NCBI RefSeq assembly: GCF_000218685.1
Contig: NW_006763296.1
Coordinates: 62,001 to 126,000, forward strand
DNA: 64,000 nt
Reading direction: 5' to 3'
Source of the DNA: Serpula lacrymans var. lacrymans S7.9
Taxonomy: Eukaryota; Basidiomycota; Agaricomycetes; Boletales; Serpulaceae
Within the stretch, counting starts at the first letter, position 1. The number at the start of each line of letters is the position of its first letter. A program made the position numbers and the translations under genes. The notes beneath the pieces were generated by a model. That model was given only the letters and a program-made list of their open reading frames with translations, did not search any database and was not told the DNA's origin. Below, in pieces: positions 12,301 through 23,849 of this stretch.

Positions 12301-12856
12301 ATGGCCAAAACTGCTACAGGTATGTCCGTCGAGCCGTGCACGAGCCGTCACCCTCATACCAACATCACAGAAACCACTACCAAAACCGCCACCAAACGCG
12401 CAAATGCAAAGACATCGCGTGCAAAAGCAGGTATGCAGTGTATATGCCCTATCCTTAGCCACACACAATATCTCACATTCCGTCATGATTTCCATAGATA
12501 AATCTGATAAGCCAAAACGTGCCCCTACAGCTTACAATCTATTTGTTCAATCACATATGAAGCCGTGGCTTGAAGCTCATCAGGGAAAGACCGTAAAAGA
12601 TGCTATGGTCGAGGTATAGCTTTTGACGCTCACCAGTAGCTCATTCACTAAACACGTCTTGTGCTCCCAGATAGGTGCCCTATGGCGCGAAGCACCTGAG
12701 AATCCTAATCGTGGCAAGGATCCAAAGGCGAAGAAGGCAAAAGAACCTAAAGCAAAAGAGCCTAAAAGTTCTCCTAAACCCAAGCCTTCTAAAAAGAAGG
12801 CGCCAGAGCCAGCGTCGAGTGATGTAGAAAATTCCGACGATGATAGTGAAGAATAA
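12301..12856 (+). CDS. Small HMG-box/YABBY-like chromatin protein
   Basis: Four exons: 12301-12319, 12371-12430, 12498-12613 and 12671-12856. The product is about 126 aa. A short Thr/Lys/Ala-rich leader precedes KPKRAPTAYNLFVQSHMKPW then GKTVKDAMVEIGALWREAPENP. This is the RxPTAYN..F....W.....NP layout of the HMG/YABBY-type box. The remaining third is a lysine/proline tail (KKAKEPKAKEPK) ending in an acidic run (SDVENSDDDSEE). Basic box plus acidic tail is typical of small nuclear HMGB-like proteins that bend DNA or bind nucleosomes. All four junctions have GT-AG borders and keep frame. The exact family (HMGB versus YABBY-like) is inferred from a short box only. Confidence 0.8.
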
Positions 12857-13373
12857 TTCGTGAGCTATAAAAATATCTTCCAAAGCTCTGCTCATTATAT
12901 TTTTTGTTCCAGATTCGTGCGTCTGTGCCCGTAATCACTCAAAATCACTGTACCTATATTTCGTTAATTTTATTCCTAGTGTATGTCCTTACTTCAATTC
13001 TTTGGTCTTATGTGATTGAGATGTATGTATGCTACATTGTACATTTCCTATTATTCTTTAGACACGGACTGTTGGCAAGGCAGTTGTATGTACGCCATAC
13101 CTTTGTCGACACGGATAATCTGACATCTTTCAGGAGGACAATGAAGACGTTGACTTGAGCCTGGACTTGGGTGATCGACTCGTTTGAATGCATTTTTATG
13201 AGCACGTGACCGACGCGATCGATCTCGGCGCGTCATATCTTCGTCATAGTAGTTGTTCCACCTGCGCCAAGCTGTCAAGTGAGAGAGGGGTATACGCTGA
13301 TGACGATATCCGCAGGTCGTATATAAACCCTTCGTCGTTGAACTTGTACCGCCCAATCTTCTGCTCTCAAAAG
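12857..13373. other. Intergenic gap between two plus-strand genes
   Basis: Contains the 3' flank of the HMG-box gene and the promoter of the HAM1-like gene. It is AT-rich at 12890-13060. No coding signal is seen. Confidence 0.5.
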
Positions 13374-15926
13374 ATGGACAAAACAACCGCTGTAATCGCA
13401 GCCTTCGACGCTGGAAAACTACCAAACCAACATCAGGTTAACCAATATATAGATTGGTCGCTCAACAATGTCTTATCGACAGTAGACTCACCAGGCGCTG
13501 GAAAGCTCAGCGAGCCTGGCAAAATTCTTGCGAATGGCCTACGCAACGTTTTACAAGCATATAGGCAGCTTGGCTCGAATAAGAATGGTAAATCAGGCTT
13601 TAGTTTTCATTTGCGAACCCGCTAACCGTCGATCTTCAACCTCACAGGCGACAATCAGCTTCAGGAAGCACTCTGGCACCTCTCGGAGGGAGACTACTCC
13701 CACACTTCTATAGAAGCAATTGATACGGACGAAGCAACAGCAGATATCAAGAAACTTCGGGCTGCTATCCGCACTCTCATCCACATCTTATGGACGAATT
13801 CTAGCGGCGAGGGATCATTCGTTTTGAATGACTTTGCGTCTTTTGCTCGCCTTGCCTTCGCTGATCTCGCTGGAGTCATTGAAAGTCAGGCCGGTGCTGC
13901 TAAAGACAGCCTTCGAGAATTCGATTCGAAGGTGCAGCAAGGTGAGAGGGATAATTTGGGCAGGAAGAGAAAGTCACCGGAAGAGCAGGAGATAGATTCT
14001 GACCCAAAGGTCAAGTTTGAAAAAACTATGGATGTCACAAAACAAGTCGGATCTAAGGCCATTGGAGTCGGCCAAAATGTCAAGTCTTCGGCTGAAGACA
14101 CGACTGAGAAAACTAGTGTGAGGTTGCGAGAAGCATACTTTAAGGTATGTACTTCACCAATCTGTCATTGATTTGATTCCAAACTTTCTTATTAGATCTG
14201 TGATCGCGCCCAGAGCGATGAAGCGTATCATAATGCCCTTGTAACCCTATTCGATACCTTCTCCAAGTGGATGAACAAATCCCTGGATACTGCCGCTGAT
14301 GTCAATCAGTCGACCAACCTTGACACATTCATTGATGACCCAACCGAAGAGCAGCATATCCTACAAGCTATTCAAAATATTCGTACCTTGGTTGAACGTC
14401 TTGCAGACGGCAAATCACTCGACGACGTCTTATCCAAGATTCGTACATGTGCCGTAGACGTTAGGAGAGACGAGGATCTTAAATCTTGGTTTAATGAATT
14501 CTTTGCCTACGTCAGAGGCAGCCTCGAGAAGCCTGGATATGCTCGCTCCGAACAAGCTCATGAGGAATACAAATCCCTTACTCGTCGATGGAAAGAGCTT
14601 TTGAATCAGGAGTCCGAAGTCGGCCAGCAGTGGAAGCAGGATGTTCATGCTCTCAGACACGAGCTTCGTGACTTCCAGCACGCCATGGCCAAGGACGCTG
14701 ACCTGCAACGTGTCAGAAAAGCGCATTCAAAGTTTGCGGATGAGGTCGAGCGTGGTATCGTCGCTGGAGGACAGATTGGATTCCAGTTCGCGGTGGACCA
14801 AGCTTCTTGGTTTTGGCAAGACATATTCAATGTTTATGCGCAAAGAATTCTGGGGATGCTCAAGGATATCCCAATACCCAGGTAAGGTCGTTCATCATCC
14901 TGCTATTGATGTTGTCTGAGTAAATGTGTCAGGACCGAATACGTCGACTCTGATGTTGAGTTCGTTTTGGAAAACTTGGATATCTCTTCCCTCAACGTTC
15001 TCCCGGGGCACGTGTATATTCGTAACATCACGGATATTGACATTTCTGCGCCAGAAAGTGGTGCCGCCTCCACAACCGCGATCGGTACATTAACACATAT
15101 TCGTCTCCAGGCGATGCAGCTCGCCTTGAAGGAAGTTTCATTTTGGTACAAGGACAAGACCGCTACCATCGGACCAAGCGATTTCACAGGGCTCATGGAA
15201 TTCACTCTTCCTTCTCAAGGTATCGACGTAGATCTAAAATTCCGATTGATTCCAAACACACCGCAAGGCCTTGAGGAGCGACAGCACGCAGGACGATACT
15301 TCAAGATCGAAAGAGTTGATGTTACTGTCTCTGAGGATGTAACTGTAGAAGTCAAGCAGTCCAACCATGCTATCCTCGCGTCTGTCTTCAAACCGGTCTT
15401 TGTTCTTCGATTCAGGGAAGCCCTGGAGAAAACGCTACAGGAACAGATTCGAGGGGTTTTCCAGACTGCTGATGCTCTTGCATGGGACGTTGGCAGACGC
15501 TCTGAGGTATTTAGTGATACAGGGCTAGGTCCTGGCGCTTCTCTTGCAGCTGCCATTTGGAGTGAGATAGGTAGATTCCGCAAGATGGAAGGAGGTGTTC
15601 TGGAAGGATGGAAAGCGACTGGAACGGGTGTAGTTAAGGATAACATTGGCAGTGACGCAAAGATTGCCATGGGCGCAGAGCCGCAGATACTATCTGGAGA
15701 AAAACACGGACCACTGGGAATTAGTTCGAAACCTCTCTCCGAACGATTACCGGGCATTGACACCAAGGGCATTAAGGAGTCTGGGAAGGGGTTGGCGGAG
15801 CAGGCGAAAGGCGCTCGAAAGGAAGGTTTACGGAAAGTGCAATCTTTCAAACAAACTGTGGATGCGAAGACTTCGCAGGAGAAAAGTCGACCTGGATGGC
15901 AGAGCTCAGCGTTTAGTTTGGATTAG
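13374..15926 (+). CDS. HAM1-like protein (DUF5923 N-terminal and DUF4449 C-terminal type)
   Basis: Starts MDKTTAVIAAFDAGKLPNQ at 13374 and runs in four or five exons to TAG at 15926, about 780 aa. The first half is largely helical (SQVNQYIDW-like start, FARLAFADLAGVIE, long charged helices around 14270-14880). The second half is beta-rich and lipid-binding-like (FVLENLDISSLNVLPGHVYIRN, LMEFTLPSQGIDVDLKF, LASVFKPVFVLRFREALEKTL). The tail is Gly/Lys-rich. Start, order and length match fungal HAM1-like proteins, relatives of the BPI/SMP-type lipid-binding fold linked to hyphal fusion. Molecular function is not established, so only the family is claimed. The 3' end is convergent with HOP2, 210 bp away. 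Confidence 0.75.
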
Positions 15927-16136
15927 AGTGCAAAACTATGTGTGTTTTGTGTTGTGTTTTGGACGGTATGCGTCGATTGTCAAATACGCAAGTCATACAA
16001 TAGTCTCGGTTAGTTACACTGTATAATACAACAAAAAACTCTTTCGACTCCGGGAATGGTTTGCAGAGGATGAATATGATGAGTGACTTCAGTATGGTCT
16101 AGTCAAAATAATGTGAGCATCATTGTGAACAAGGTC

Positions 16137-17274
16137 TTAATCTCGTTTCCTCTTGACACCAGCGCCAAATTTGGTAGTGTTAGCTGCGCAAAGAGGGCCG
16201 CGTTCGAGGATTGAGTGTTCTGATGTGTCAAACTCGATCCCTAGGTCCTCCGTCAGAGAAGTAGCATCCTGAGGCGGTAATGCATCTGTAGCAAGCAGCC
16301 AGAAGCTAAAGAAAACGATTAGCGATAGACATTAGGTTATGAGGTTATGAGTTGGTGATTCATCGTTATCAAACGGATTCCTTGGCTTGGGGAAATGTTA
16401 GGCAAGGATAAGGGGATACATTACTGACTTGTTAAATATTTTGCGTCGGCGGACCCATTCTGCTCTCCATCTTACCCAGTCGCTATCAAGTTGTGTCAGT
16501 TCTTGCGGAGATATAAGGGGCGTGCCATCCCGGAGAGGCGCTAAACGTGTCAAAATTTGACCTTTCTTTGAAGAAACATGTTTGAGGTTTCTGATTGGAA
16601 GGCAAGCGAATGAAATGGGCTCGTACGTTCTGATTCACATTGGATATTTGTTCATCTAGTTCGTCATCCGTAGGGGTACTTTTAAGTCTGCTTAGCTCTT
16701 TTTGAAGTAGCATTGTTAGTATTTATATAGCTTGTGAAGGTTTGTATACGTACCGTTTGATGCAGACCTAACCTCTATGGCCAAAGTCTGATTGTCCTCC
16801 TCGGTCGCTTTGCATTCGATCTCTAGAGCCGCCAATTTCTCGGGAGGAACACTTTCTATGTGTGCTTGATTGGCTACAAAGAAGTTTGTTTTTCCTGAGG
16901 ATAAGGACGTAGCAATCAATGGGCTTCATGTTAGAATAAAGATCAATCTGCATTACCATATGCTTTTTGAACTATCTCTCCCTTTTCCGCGAGAGTCACA
17001 AGAATCTTTTGTGTCGCTGTCTTCGGCACTGCACCTTTCAAGTTAGCTGATATATCTACGGCGCCAAATGGACGATTCATCTGTAGCGAAAGCATCAGCG
17101 AAGTGCATATATATGCGTGCTTTTCCTGCTGTTAACCCGTTTGATATACTGCAGCACTGCGTCCTCAGCTGAATGTGACAATAAGCGCCTACACAGTGTA
17201 GATATATGCGTCCAGCGTTTACCTTCCTGCCCTTTGAGTACCTTCACGTCGGGATTCTTTATCTTTGTGGACAT
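16137..17274 (-). CDS. HOP2: HOP2 (TBPIP/PSMC3IP) meiotic recombination factor
   Basis: Multi-exon gene, start MSTKIKNPDVKVLKGQE at 17274, stop TAA at 16137. The N-terminal winged-helix part reads EDAVLQYIKR..MNRPFGAVDISANLKG then TATQKILVTLAEKGEIVQKAYGKTNFFVANQ. A leucine-rich coiled coil follows (LAALEIECKATEEDNQTLAIEV, ELSRLKSTPTDDELDEQI). The C-terminal segment is LAPLRDGTPLISPQEL..DWVRWRAEWVRRRKIF then a short TEDLGIEFDTSE region and GVKRKRD. This is the Hop2 layout. Hop2 with Mnd1 stimulates Dmc1/Rad51 strand exchange and prevents synapsis between non-homologues. All expected parts are present. It shares a 209-bp divergent gap with the carrier gene. Confidence 0.87.
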
Positions 17275-17483
17275 TTTGGTCTGCTGGTCGTGGTAGGAGG
17301 ATGGAGCGTTGAAGCCAGCTCAGGGTCAGAGACGCGTCCCACTGGGCCAGAATCACATGATTATCGTCACATGTGACTGTAACGGGTAAGAGTGCCGACG
17401 ACGGAGCTTGAGCTTGAGTAATCTTATAACCATCTCCCTTGGACGCTGCACATGAGCGTTTTCAGTCTTTTCTTTGGATATTC
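17275..17483. promoter_or_regulatory. Divergent promoter gap (HOP2 and carrier gene)
   Basis: Only 209 bp separate the two start codons, so regulatory elements of a meiotic gene and of a housekeeping carrier must overlap or be very compact. No recognised site is claimed. Confidence 0.4.
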
Positions 17484-18700
17484 ATGAGTAACAGTGTCTC
17501 TGCAACGCGAGACAAGCGAAGCCTTGATTATGCCATTCGTTCTGGACTCGCTGGTGGTATTGCGGGATGTGTCGTGCGTATCATCTCCGGTGGGCGCCGA
17601 AATCACAGTACTCACCAGCACCATAGGCAAAGACAGCAGTTGCCCCTCTCGACAGAGTAAAGATTCTCTTCCAAGCCTCAAACCCAGAATTTCAGAAATA
17701 TGCAGGTATGCGCCTGGTTACTGAATTATAAATCAAGTCTGTTGACGCAAACACCGTCAAGGAACTTGGAGCGGTGCATATAGAGCGGGACTCTCGATCT
17801 ACAAAGAAGGAGGCCTACGAGGATTACTTCAAGGCCACTCAGCCACACTTCTGCGAATATTTCCGTACGCTGCCATAAAATTCATGGCATATGATCAATG
17901 GCGTCCAGTAAGTTGTTTCTAGTTCGTCTAGCATTTCACATGTAAACGTACTTTTCGATAGCTATTAATGCCTACGAAGGATCATGAAAATAACTATCGT
18001 CGTTTTGCCACAGGCGCACTTGCAGGTACTTCCCATTACAACAAGCAGTCTGAAACGACTCCTACTTACTGAGGTTGTAGGAATGACCTCTGTGGTATTC
18101 ACCTACCCTCTTGAGCTGATACGCGTACGCATGGCATTCCAAAGTCGACAGCCAGACCATTCTCCTAATCCACAGCGGCCGTCCTTCTTACGTGCAATGT
18201 CACGCATATACTCTGAGAGTGCAATACCAACATCGCAACCATCAACATCTTCAGTATCCACCACTCCGAAACAGGTGTTCGAACGTCTCCCCATTCTCAA
18301 GTTTTATCGTGGCTTCTCCGTGACTATGATTGGTATGATCCCGTATGCTGGCACCGCATTCCTCACCTGGGATTTCCTTCGTGCCCATTTTTATCCTGCT
18401 ACGCACGACAGGTCTCAGAGGCCTCCTCCAGTAGCAAACTTAGCCATCGGTGCTGTGTCTGGTGCTATCGCTCAGACAGTATCATATCCATTTGAAGTAG
18501 TGCGCCGCAGAATGCAAGTCGGCGGGCTTACGCGTCCCGACAGGTGGCTCCGATGGGGAGAAACTGTTGGTTCAGTATATGCTTCTGGTGGATGGCGAGG
18601 TTTCTTCGTTGGTCTTAGTATAGGCTACTTGAAGATTATACCAATGAATGCGATCAGCTTTGCGGTTTGGCAAAGTGGCAAGCGAGCACTGGGTGTTTAG
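17484..18700 (+). CDS. LEU5: Mitochondrial carrier, LEU5/SLC25A16 type (coenzyme A or its precursor)
   Basis: Several short 5' exons then a long 3' exon. Three carrier repeats are visible. The first is [33 protein letters not shown], with the P-x-D-x-x-R/K motif. The second is [23 protein letters not shown]; the third is [25 protein letters not shown]. Length and the long insert in matrix loop 2 (about 40 Ser/Pro/Thr-rich residues after RMAFQSRQP) fit the Leu5/Graves-disease carrier group. That group supplies coenzyme A to the mitochondrial matrix. An in-frame ATG 45 bp upstream (17439) is an alternative start; 17484 gives the usual short N-terminus. Substrate is inferred from the family only. 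Confidence 0.85.
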
Positions 18701-19875
18701 AGGGCAGTGTCTTATGGTCTACCTGTGAATTATATGTTTCACCGTACTCTACCTGTGGGTAATAGATTTTTTCTAGATTTTTCGATTAGGAAAGAGTTGT
18801 GTGCATCAGAACGATCTGGGCGAAAGTGCTTTTGGTACAGTACAGCTTCGCGGGCGGTGCGTACTATGGCACTCACTGCTCTGACCTGTCCTCGAAGTGT
18901 GCAGAATCGCCCATGATCAACGGAAATATGATAGCACACTACAACTGGGAATGGAGTAGTGCAGGCCACCATAGTGTCTGCCAGTTCACCCTTGTTCACT
19001 GATGCAGGGATGCCAATATCGTTATTCAGGAAACTATCAAATACCGTGACAGTCGTGAGGAATTGTTGACATAGAATGATCATCATGGGGGCTGGAGCTG
19101 GTCAGTACCTGAATAACCGCCAAATCATTGACCTAGTGCATAGAAACAATAATAACAGTCGATCATCAGACAGTCCAACACTACTTTTTTTTTTCATCTT
19201 TCATCGTGATGTCACCCACTCATAGCCATCCTATTAGCCAATGCGCCCTGGACCATCAACTTTATGCCATGTGCACTCTGCTGTACCTTGCCTTGCTGCT
19301 AATAATAAAGCTTCCAGTCCTTGTACTTTGTGCAGTACGTTCATTTTACCCCTGGAAACGACCATACAAATTTGTAGTCCTGTGTATTTTAGCTGTCACG
19401 ATCGTGATCGATCAATCGTTTAATTTTTTGTCAGTAATACATAATTGTCGGCCTTGTTCAACTCACCCGCTTCTATCAAGGTCGTGTGGCCCTGGTTCAT
19501 ACGATCATGTCATAATTGATACTGGCGTAAAACCGATATACGCAAACAGGATCACCGGAACTGCGCATGAAGCTATGAACAACAAGAGACGTAAGGTTCA
19601 CTCCGCCGACACTGTCCTTCAGCGCTTCAGCCAGGGTTTCCGAATATGATAAGGTTGCAAATATAATACAATGAAAAGGTACTGTTAAAATAAAATTTGT
19701 TCCATGTTCTACAGCACTGGTAAGAGTAGAGAATACACGGTAAAGGAACAATACAGAATGCAAATGTCCTTGCGAGGATGGAGTGAATTACACAATGTAG
19801 CACAAAATAGAAGAAGCAGGAGAATGTATATAAATACAGGTGTTTTGTAGACATGTTATCATCGTGTTTCGTACT
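18701..19875. other. Gene-poor convergent gap of about 1.2 kb
   Basis: Between the 3' end of the carrier gene and the 3' end of the next minus-strand gene. Open frames here are short, lack a consistent splice pattern and look non-coding. A run of ten T lies near 19184-19193. No RNA gene recognised. Confidence 0.5.
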
Positions 19876-21904
19876 TCATTTGTTGTCACTGCCGGAGAAG
19901 AGGTCGTCCGAAAATAGTGAGATGTCAGCCACTCCCTCCTCTGGACCGAAAAGATATTCGAGGTCATCGAGATGTTTCGAGGGAAAGGATTTCTGTGTTT
20001 GTCCGCGATACCTGGTCTCGATACGGAGTGATGCAGTAGGGTGACCGGTATGAGGAGTGACTAAGCCCCCCCGTTCCATGCGGAGGGAGGACCTCTCGCC
20101 TTTGAATGCCTGCTTTGACTGAACATAAGCGTGAATAAGAGTTAAGAGAAAGCCTCCTGAAAATTAAGGTAAACAAAATGACTCACCCTGGTCTTTTCAA
20201 ATCTTCGCAAGGCGGGCCGGGATCCGTGTTGTCTGAGAGCTGAGGTTGGACTTGTCCAGTAGTAGTTTGTTTACCCTCCGACTGCCGTCGCAAGGTTTTA
20301 TATTCCCTTCCTATAACCATATCATTCACATGACTCTTTTTCCCTTCAGCCGCATTCGTAGCTTGCAGTATCTGAACGTTTCGCGCAGTCTCCATGAAAG
20401 AATCCATATAAGACGCCAGAGGCCTCATAGGTTTTTTGGGTGCTACTGGCACACTAATGTTCGATTCCTGACTTTCGGCACAAGTAGACTGGTTGGAGGA
20501 TACACTTCGATTTGCTTTAGTTAAAGCACCGGCACGTTGTACTGGTATTTTCTCTACGGGCCATGAAACGTCTGCACTCTTAGCCTGTGGTTCGTGGACT
20601 CGAGGCTTCTGTTGGATCGAAGCATGAGAGGCGGCACTTGCGCGCGAACGCTCCTTGGTCGATATAGGCGCTATCGAAGCACTGGAATATCTGGCTCGTT
20701 TCCGTGGAGGGGGTTGCGAAAGGGCCTCAAGTTCTGCTTCGTTGAAGTAAGTGCTTGTAGACGCATATTTGGTGGTGGTTTCTGTTAGCTCGAGAGGTGG
20801 TCTGGAGGTCTGCAAGCCCTTCCCACTCGATGACTTCGTAGTATTCCTGTGGAGGGACAATGTCATAGATTACCTATAATGTTTCTCCGCTGGACTTACG
20901 AAGACTTGACCACAGGTTGAGTCTGCTCGTACGGAACAAAAACAAGAGGAGTGCGAGTTGAAATTTGGATAGTAACCTGAGGTCTGGGAACTTTGTGGGC
21001 CTTGGTAGTGCGAAGTATGTTATTGGCGAGACTGTGCGGCTGAGAGCTGCACCAAGTTGACATAGGGAGCTGTGGTTTGAAACTTGTGATTGGCTTTTGT
21101 TGAGAAGGGCCATAAGGTTGATACATTTTTGTGTCTTTATTTCTGTTTGACATCTGTACGGGGTCAGGAGTAGATTCCCCCAGCCGACCGATTCTAGACA
21201 TCGGGGTCTCTTGGAACGAGGCAAACTGCAATGGTGGTACAGTTCCTCCACGCTGTAGCTCCAAAGTTCCGCCGGGCTCCCCATGAGATAAGACATTTGC
21301 GCGCATAAGGCGCTCAGCGCAAGACGTTTGGAACTGCTTCCCTTTCCTCGAACCTGATGGTCTTGCAAGTTTTGCATGAACAGGCGAAGAGCTCCAAGGT
21401 AGCACCGGATCTGAGCTTGGGTTTGCGCATATATATGCGTCGCATTCAGTGACACCAGAACTCTTGATATCCTTGGCTCGCTTTTTTCGCTTCCCATAAC
21501 GCCTTGACGGCTTTTCTGTTGATAAACGGAGGAATCTTTCCACTGTGACTACGGTCTCTGAGTTTTCGACTTCGATTTTGGGTGCGCATTTCTTGTTGAT
21601 TCGAGGGGCTTTTGTATATTCTACAACAATATCGTCTGAAGTATTGCGGATGGGACTTGACACCTCTTCATGGCCTAGAGTGACGATTTCAGGGATGAGG
21701 GAGCCTGAGATAACCATGTCCTTGCTCTCTTGAGTCTCAGAGGTGAAGAGAATGGACGTGTCGTTTGAAAAGTCCATTTCTTCATACTGCATCGATAGCG
21801 CTCTTTTGCGTTTCCTTCTCATCTGTAGGTAACATTGATATGTTCCTAGCTATGTATTAAAATAAGATACCACTTACTACAAATTCTTCGGGTAAGTCAG
21901 TCAT
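19876..21904 (-). CDS. Unrecognised basic, low-complexity (probably nuclear) protein
   Basis: Start MTDLPEEFV at 21904, then an intron and a long exon beginning MRRKRKRALSMQYEEMDFSN (to about 20896). A second long exon covers about 20866-20190, and a final exon ends at 19876 with an acidic tail (HLDDLEYLFGPEEGVADISLF). Composition is rich in Ser, Thr, Pro, Lys and Arg. Basic clusters (RRKRKR, RYGKRKKRAK, PPPRKRAR) look like nuclear localisation signals, and MRPLASYMDSFMETARNV is a possible helix. No known domain is recognised. The last junction is uncertain. The donor after LKRP.. is phase 2, while the frame that gives the acidic tail needs an acceptor near 20090 with a poor pyrimidine tract. 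Total length is therefore approximate (about 600 aa). Confidence 0.55.
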
Positions 21905-23343
21905 GTTAGTAGTAGAGAATTGCAAAGTCACTGATTTGGAAAGTCAATAGTATAAGAGTTAAATTGAAGGAGTCCAAAGTGCATTCAAGTTAGTAAACGT
22001 GACGCGACCAGTGAATTAAACGCCGTAAGCGCGTTTCAGTCACGTGCATTCGAGCGCAACTTAAAGTTACGTCCCGCTTACTTCAGCAGCTCACGAGCTA
22101 GCAATACATAGACAACAGTAGTCTCGAGGCGCACATTCATCGTGTATAAATGTGTTTCTGGATGGCTTGGTTCGTCTCAGGGCCTTTGCCCAGTAGTACT
22201 ACAGTGCATTTGTAAAGCCAGCACGATGACGAATCGGAATGATAAATTTCACAGTCAGCGTCGCTTACCTCAGCAGGCCATAGCCTAAAAAACAGAAAAA
22301 CGACATGAGTCTTGCTTCAAGTGACCAGAGCGACGACGACGGTTGACATGCATCGCAAACGTTCTTCCTGTCTCTGATCCCCCGTTTCCTACGTGTTTCG
22401 GTATGATGGAGTAGCTTTGGTAGAAGGATCCTTGTCTTGAGTTCGGGCAACCTATATTACCGTGGGTTGTTCGTAATTTGACCAAAGGAACATCCAAATT
22501 CGTAGCCAATGTTATCATCGTTGTGTACAGTAAAATAAAATGCTCACATGCAACCTACCTTCTCACTGGCTTTTACGAGTGTGATACACCAGAGGATTTG
22601 TGTTGAAGGATATGTTTTTACAACGATATGGGGAAATCTTCAAATTATTTGGTTGCGATTCGGGAAGCTCTTTCTTGCAAGGCCTTGACTCGGAGTGGCG
22701 AAGGTATGTCTATATATCACTTGGAATGACCTTTGCACTAATCTTGACTTTGACCATGTAGCGCAGATATAGGATGCCGCATCATTCAGAGCTCTGAAAT
22801 TTGTCTGCTATGTCCATTCACCGTCTTCATAAGGCCTATTCTTCACAGTGCCAGGCCCTGAATGCTTTCCTGATATTTCGACCTGATGGGCAGTTCAACT
22901 ATCGTGGTAGGCGTTCACATATTTTGCGTGTGTAGGTTTGCTCCCGATCTTCACCGCGCCACCTATTCACAGGTGTTCTTATAAGTCTACATGGTGAGAC
23001 TTGCTGTCGTTATGTTAGGTCTTAGCATCCTTTCAGATGGAATCCTTACTACCCCCCCTTTGAGGGGAGGGTGAAAACTCGGCTGAGCAGATCACTCAAC
23101 ATGTTACACCACCCAGTCCACTCGACGTATTTACGGCCACGCGGCCAGCCTCGCCAGTCAGTTTCGCTGGCTGATCCATCTTTAACCTTTGTATCGAATA
23201 TTAGGTCTTCGTCTATGATGTACCACTTCTTTGTCCTTCGGTCAGTAAGGAATAAAAGTAGCCATGCTAGTTCATGAAGCAAGTCACTACACCACGATAC
23301 CGTCTGGACTTGAATATGCTGTCATTCTGAGAAGCACGCTCCA
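21905..23343. other. Gene-poor flank left of the mobile region
   Basis: Holds the promoter of the preceding gene (a CACGTG E-box-like site at 22041-22046) and about 1.2 kb without a convincing gene. One stretch on the minus strand (about 23049-23318) stays open for 90 codons (HELAWLLLFLTDRR, KKWYIIDEDLIFDT, WRGWPRGRKYVEWTGWC) and looks protein-like. It has no ATG context or partner exon and ends just outside the left terminal repeat, so it may be a gene fragment. Confidence 0.45.
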
Positions 23344-23345
23344 TA

Positions 23346-23360
23346 TGTCGGAAAAATCCA
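23346..23360 (+). repeat. Left terminal inverted repeat of the Plavaka-type element
   Basis: TGTCGGAAAAATCCA, preceded by TA at 23344-23345. It matches the reverse complement of 40088-40102 at all 15 positions. The match does not extend inward past the final A. Confidence 0.7.
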
Positions 23361-23547
23361 TTTTCCCATACAAGGTCTAGAATGGCCACTTCAGGTCGTT
23401 AGATTTTAGGTAGCCTTAAAAGAATCAAAACGTTGCAACAATGCCTTGTAAGTCATGATCGAAATTACGCCCTAGTAAGATCAACCATCATTAGATACCT
23501 AGTCTCATTTATGAGACCATATATGACATGTGCGACAGACCACTCAA

Positions 23548-23617
23548 ACCAGTCCAATCAGCGCAACCAGTGCAACCAGCGTGACCAGTATGACCAGCGC
23601 GACCAGCACAACCAGGC
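23548..23617 (+). repeat. Nine-bp minisatellite
   Basis: Seven to eight degenerate copies of a 9-bp unit of the form (C/G)RACCAGYR, for example CAACCAGTG, TGACCAGTA and CGACCAGCA, just inside the left end of the transposon. It stays open in one frame (Asn/Asp-Gln-x repeats) but no gene is supported around it. Confidence 0.6.
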
Positions 23618-23849
23618 AGATAGCAACAGGCCAGACAGGCTTGGTCTAGCAGTTTCCTTGTTAGTGCTGATAATTCATCTCAGCCGGATCATGGCTAATG
23701 TTATCTCGATCATGACTGAAGTGCCATCATTAGTATCTTTACAGTTTGGCTGACTCGGATATCCCCAAATCACACAAACGAAAGGCATGGAAATTAAGTA
23801 AAAAAGTCAGGTTATATTTATCAATCAGGAGGACACTACAAGTATACAA

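Noticed and set aside
12301..12856. Assignment of the small box protein as a specific named HMG factor
   Set aside because: The box is short and divergent; only the general HMG/YABBY-like class can be supported.
15215..15850. Long minus-strand open frame opposite the HAM1-like gene
   Set aside because: Antisense shadow of a real exon; Ser/Pro/Arg-rich translation without any motif.
18701..19860. Several 60-147-codon open frames in the gap after the carrier gene
   Set aside because: No consistent exon borders or recognisable protein sequence.
22600..22860. Possible two-exon gene on the plus strand (MFLQRYGEIFKLFG.. with GTATGT donor)
   Set aside because: Only about 65 codons, no homology recognised and no further exons. 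It is indistinguishable from chance.
23540..23640. CRISPR-like repeat array
   Set aside because: Units are contiguous 9-mers without spacers, in a eukaryotic genome; it is a minisatellite.
23433..23753. Open frame across the 9-bp minisatellite with Asn/Asp-Gln repeats
   Set aside because: The frame stays open because the unit length is a multiple of three. No splice partners or conserved sequence around it.
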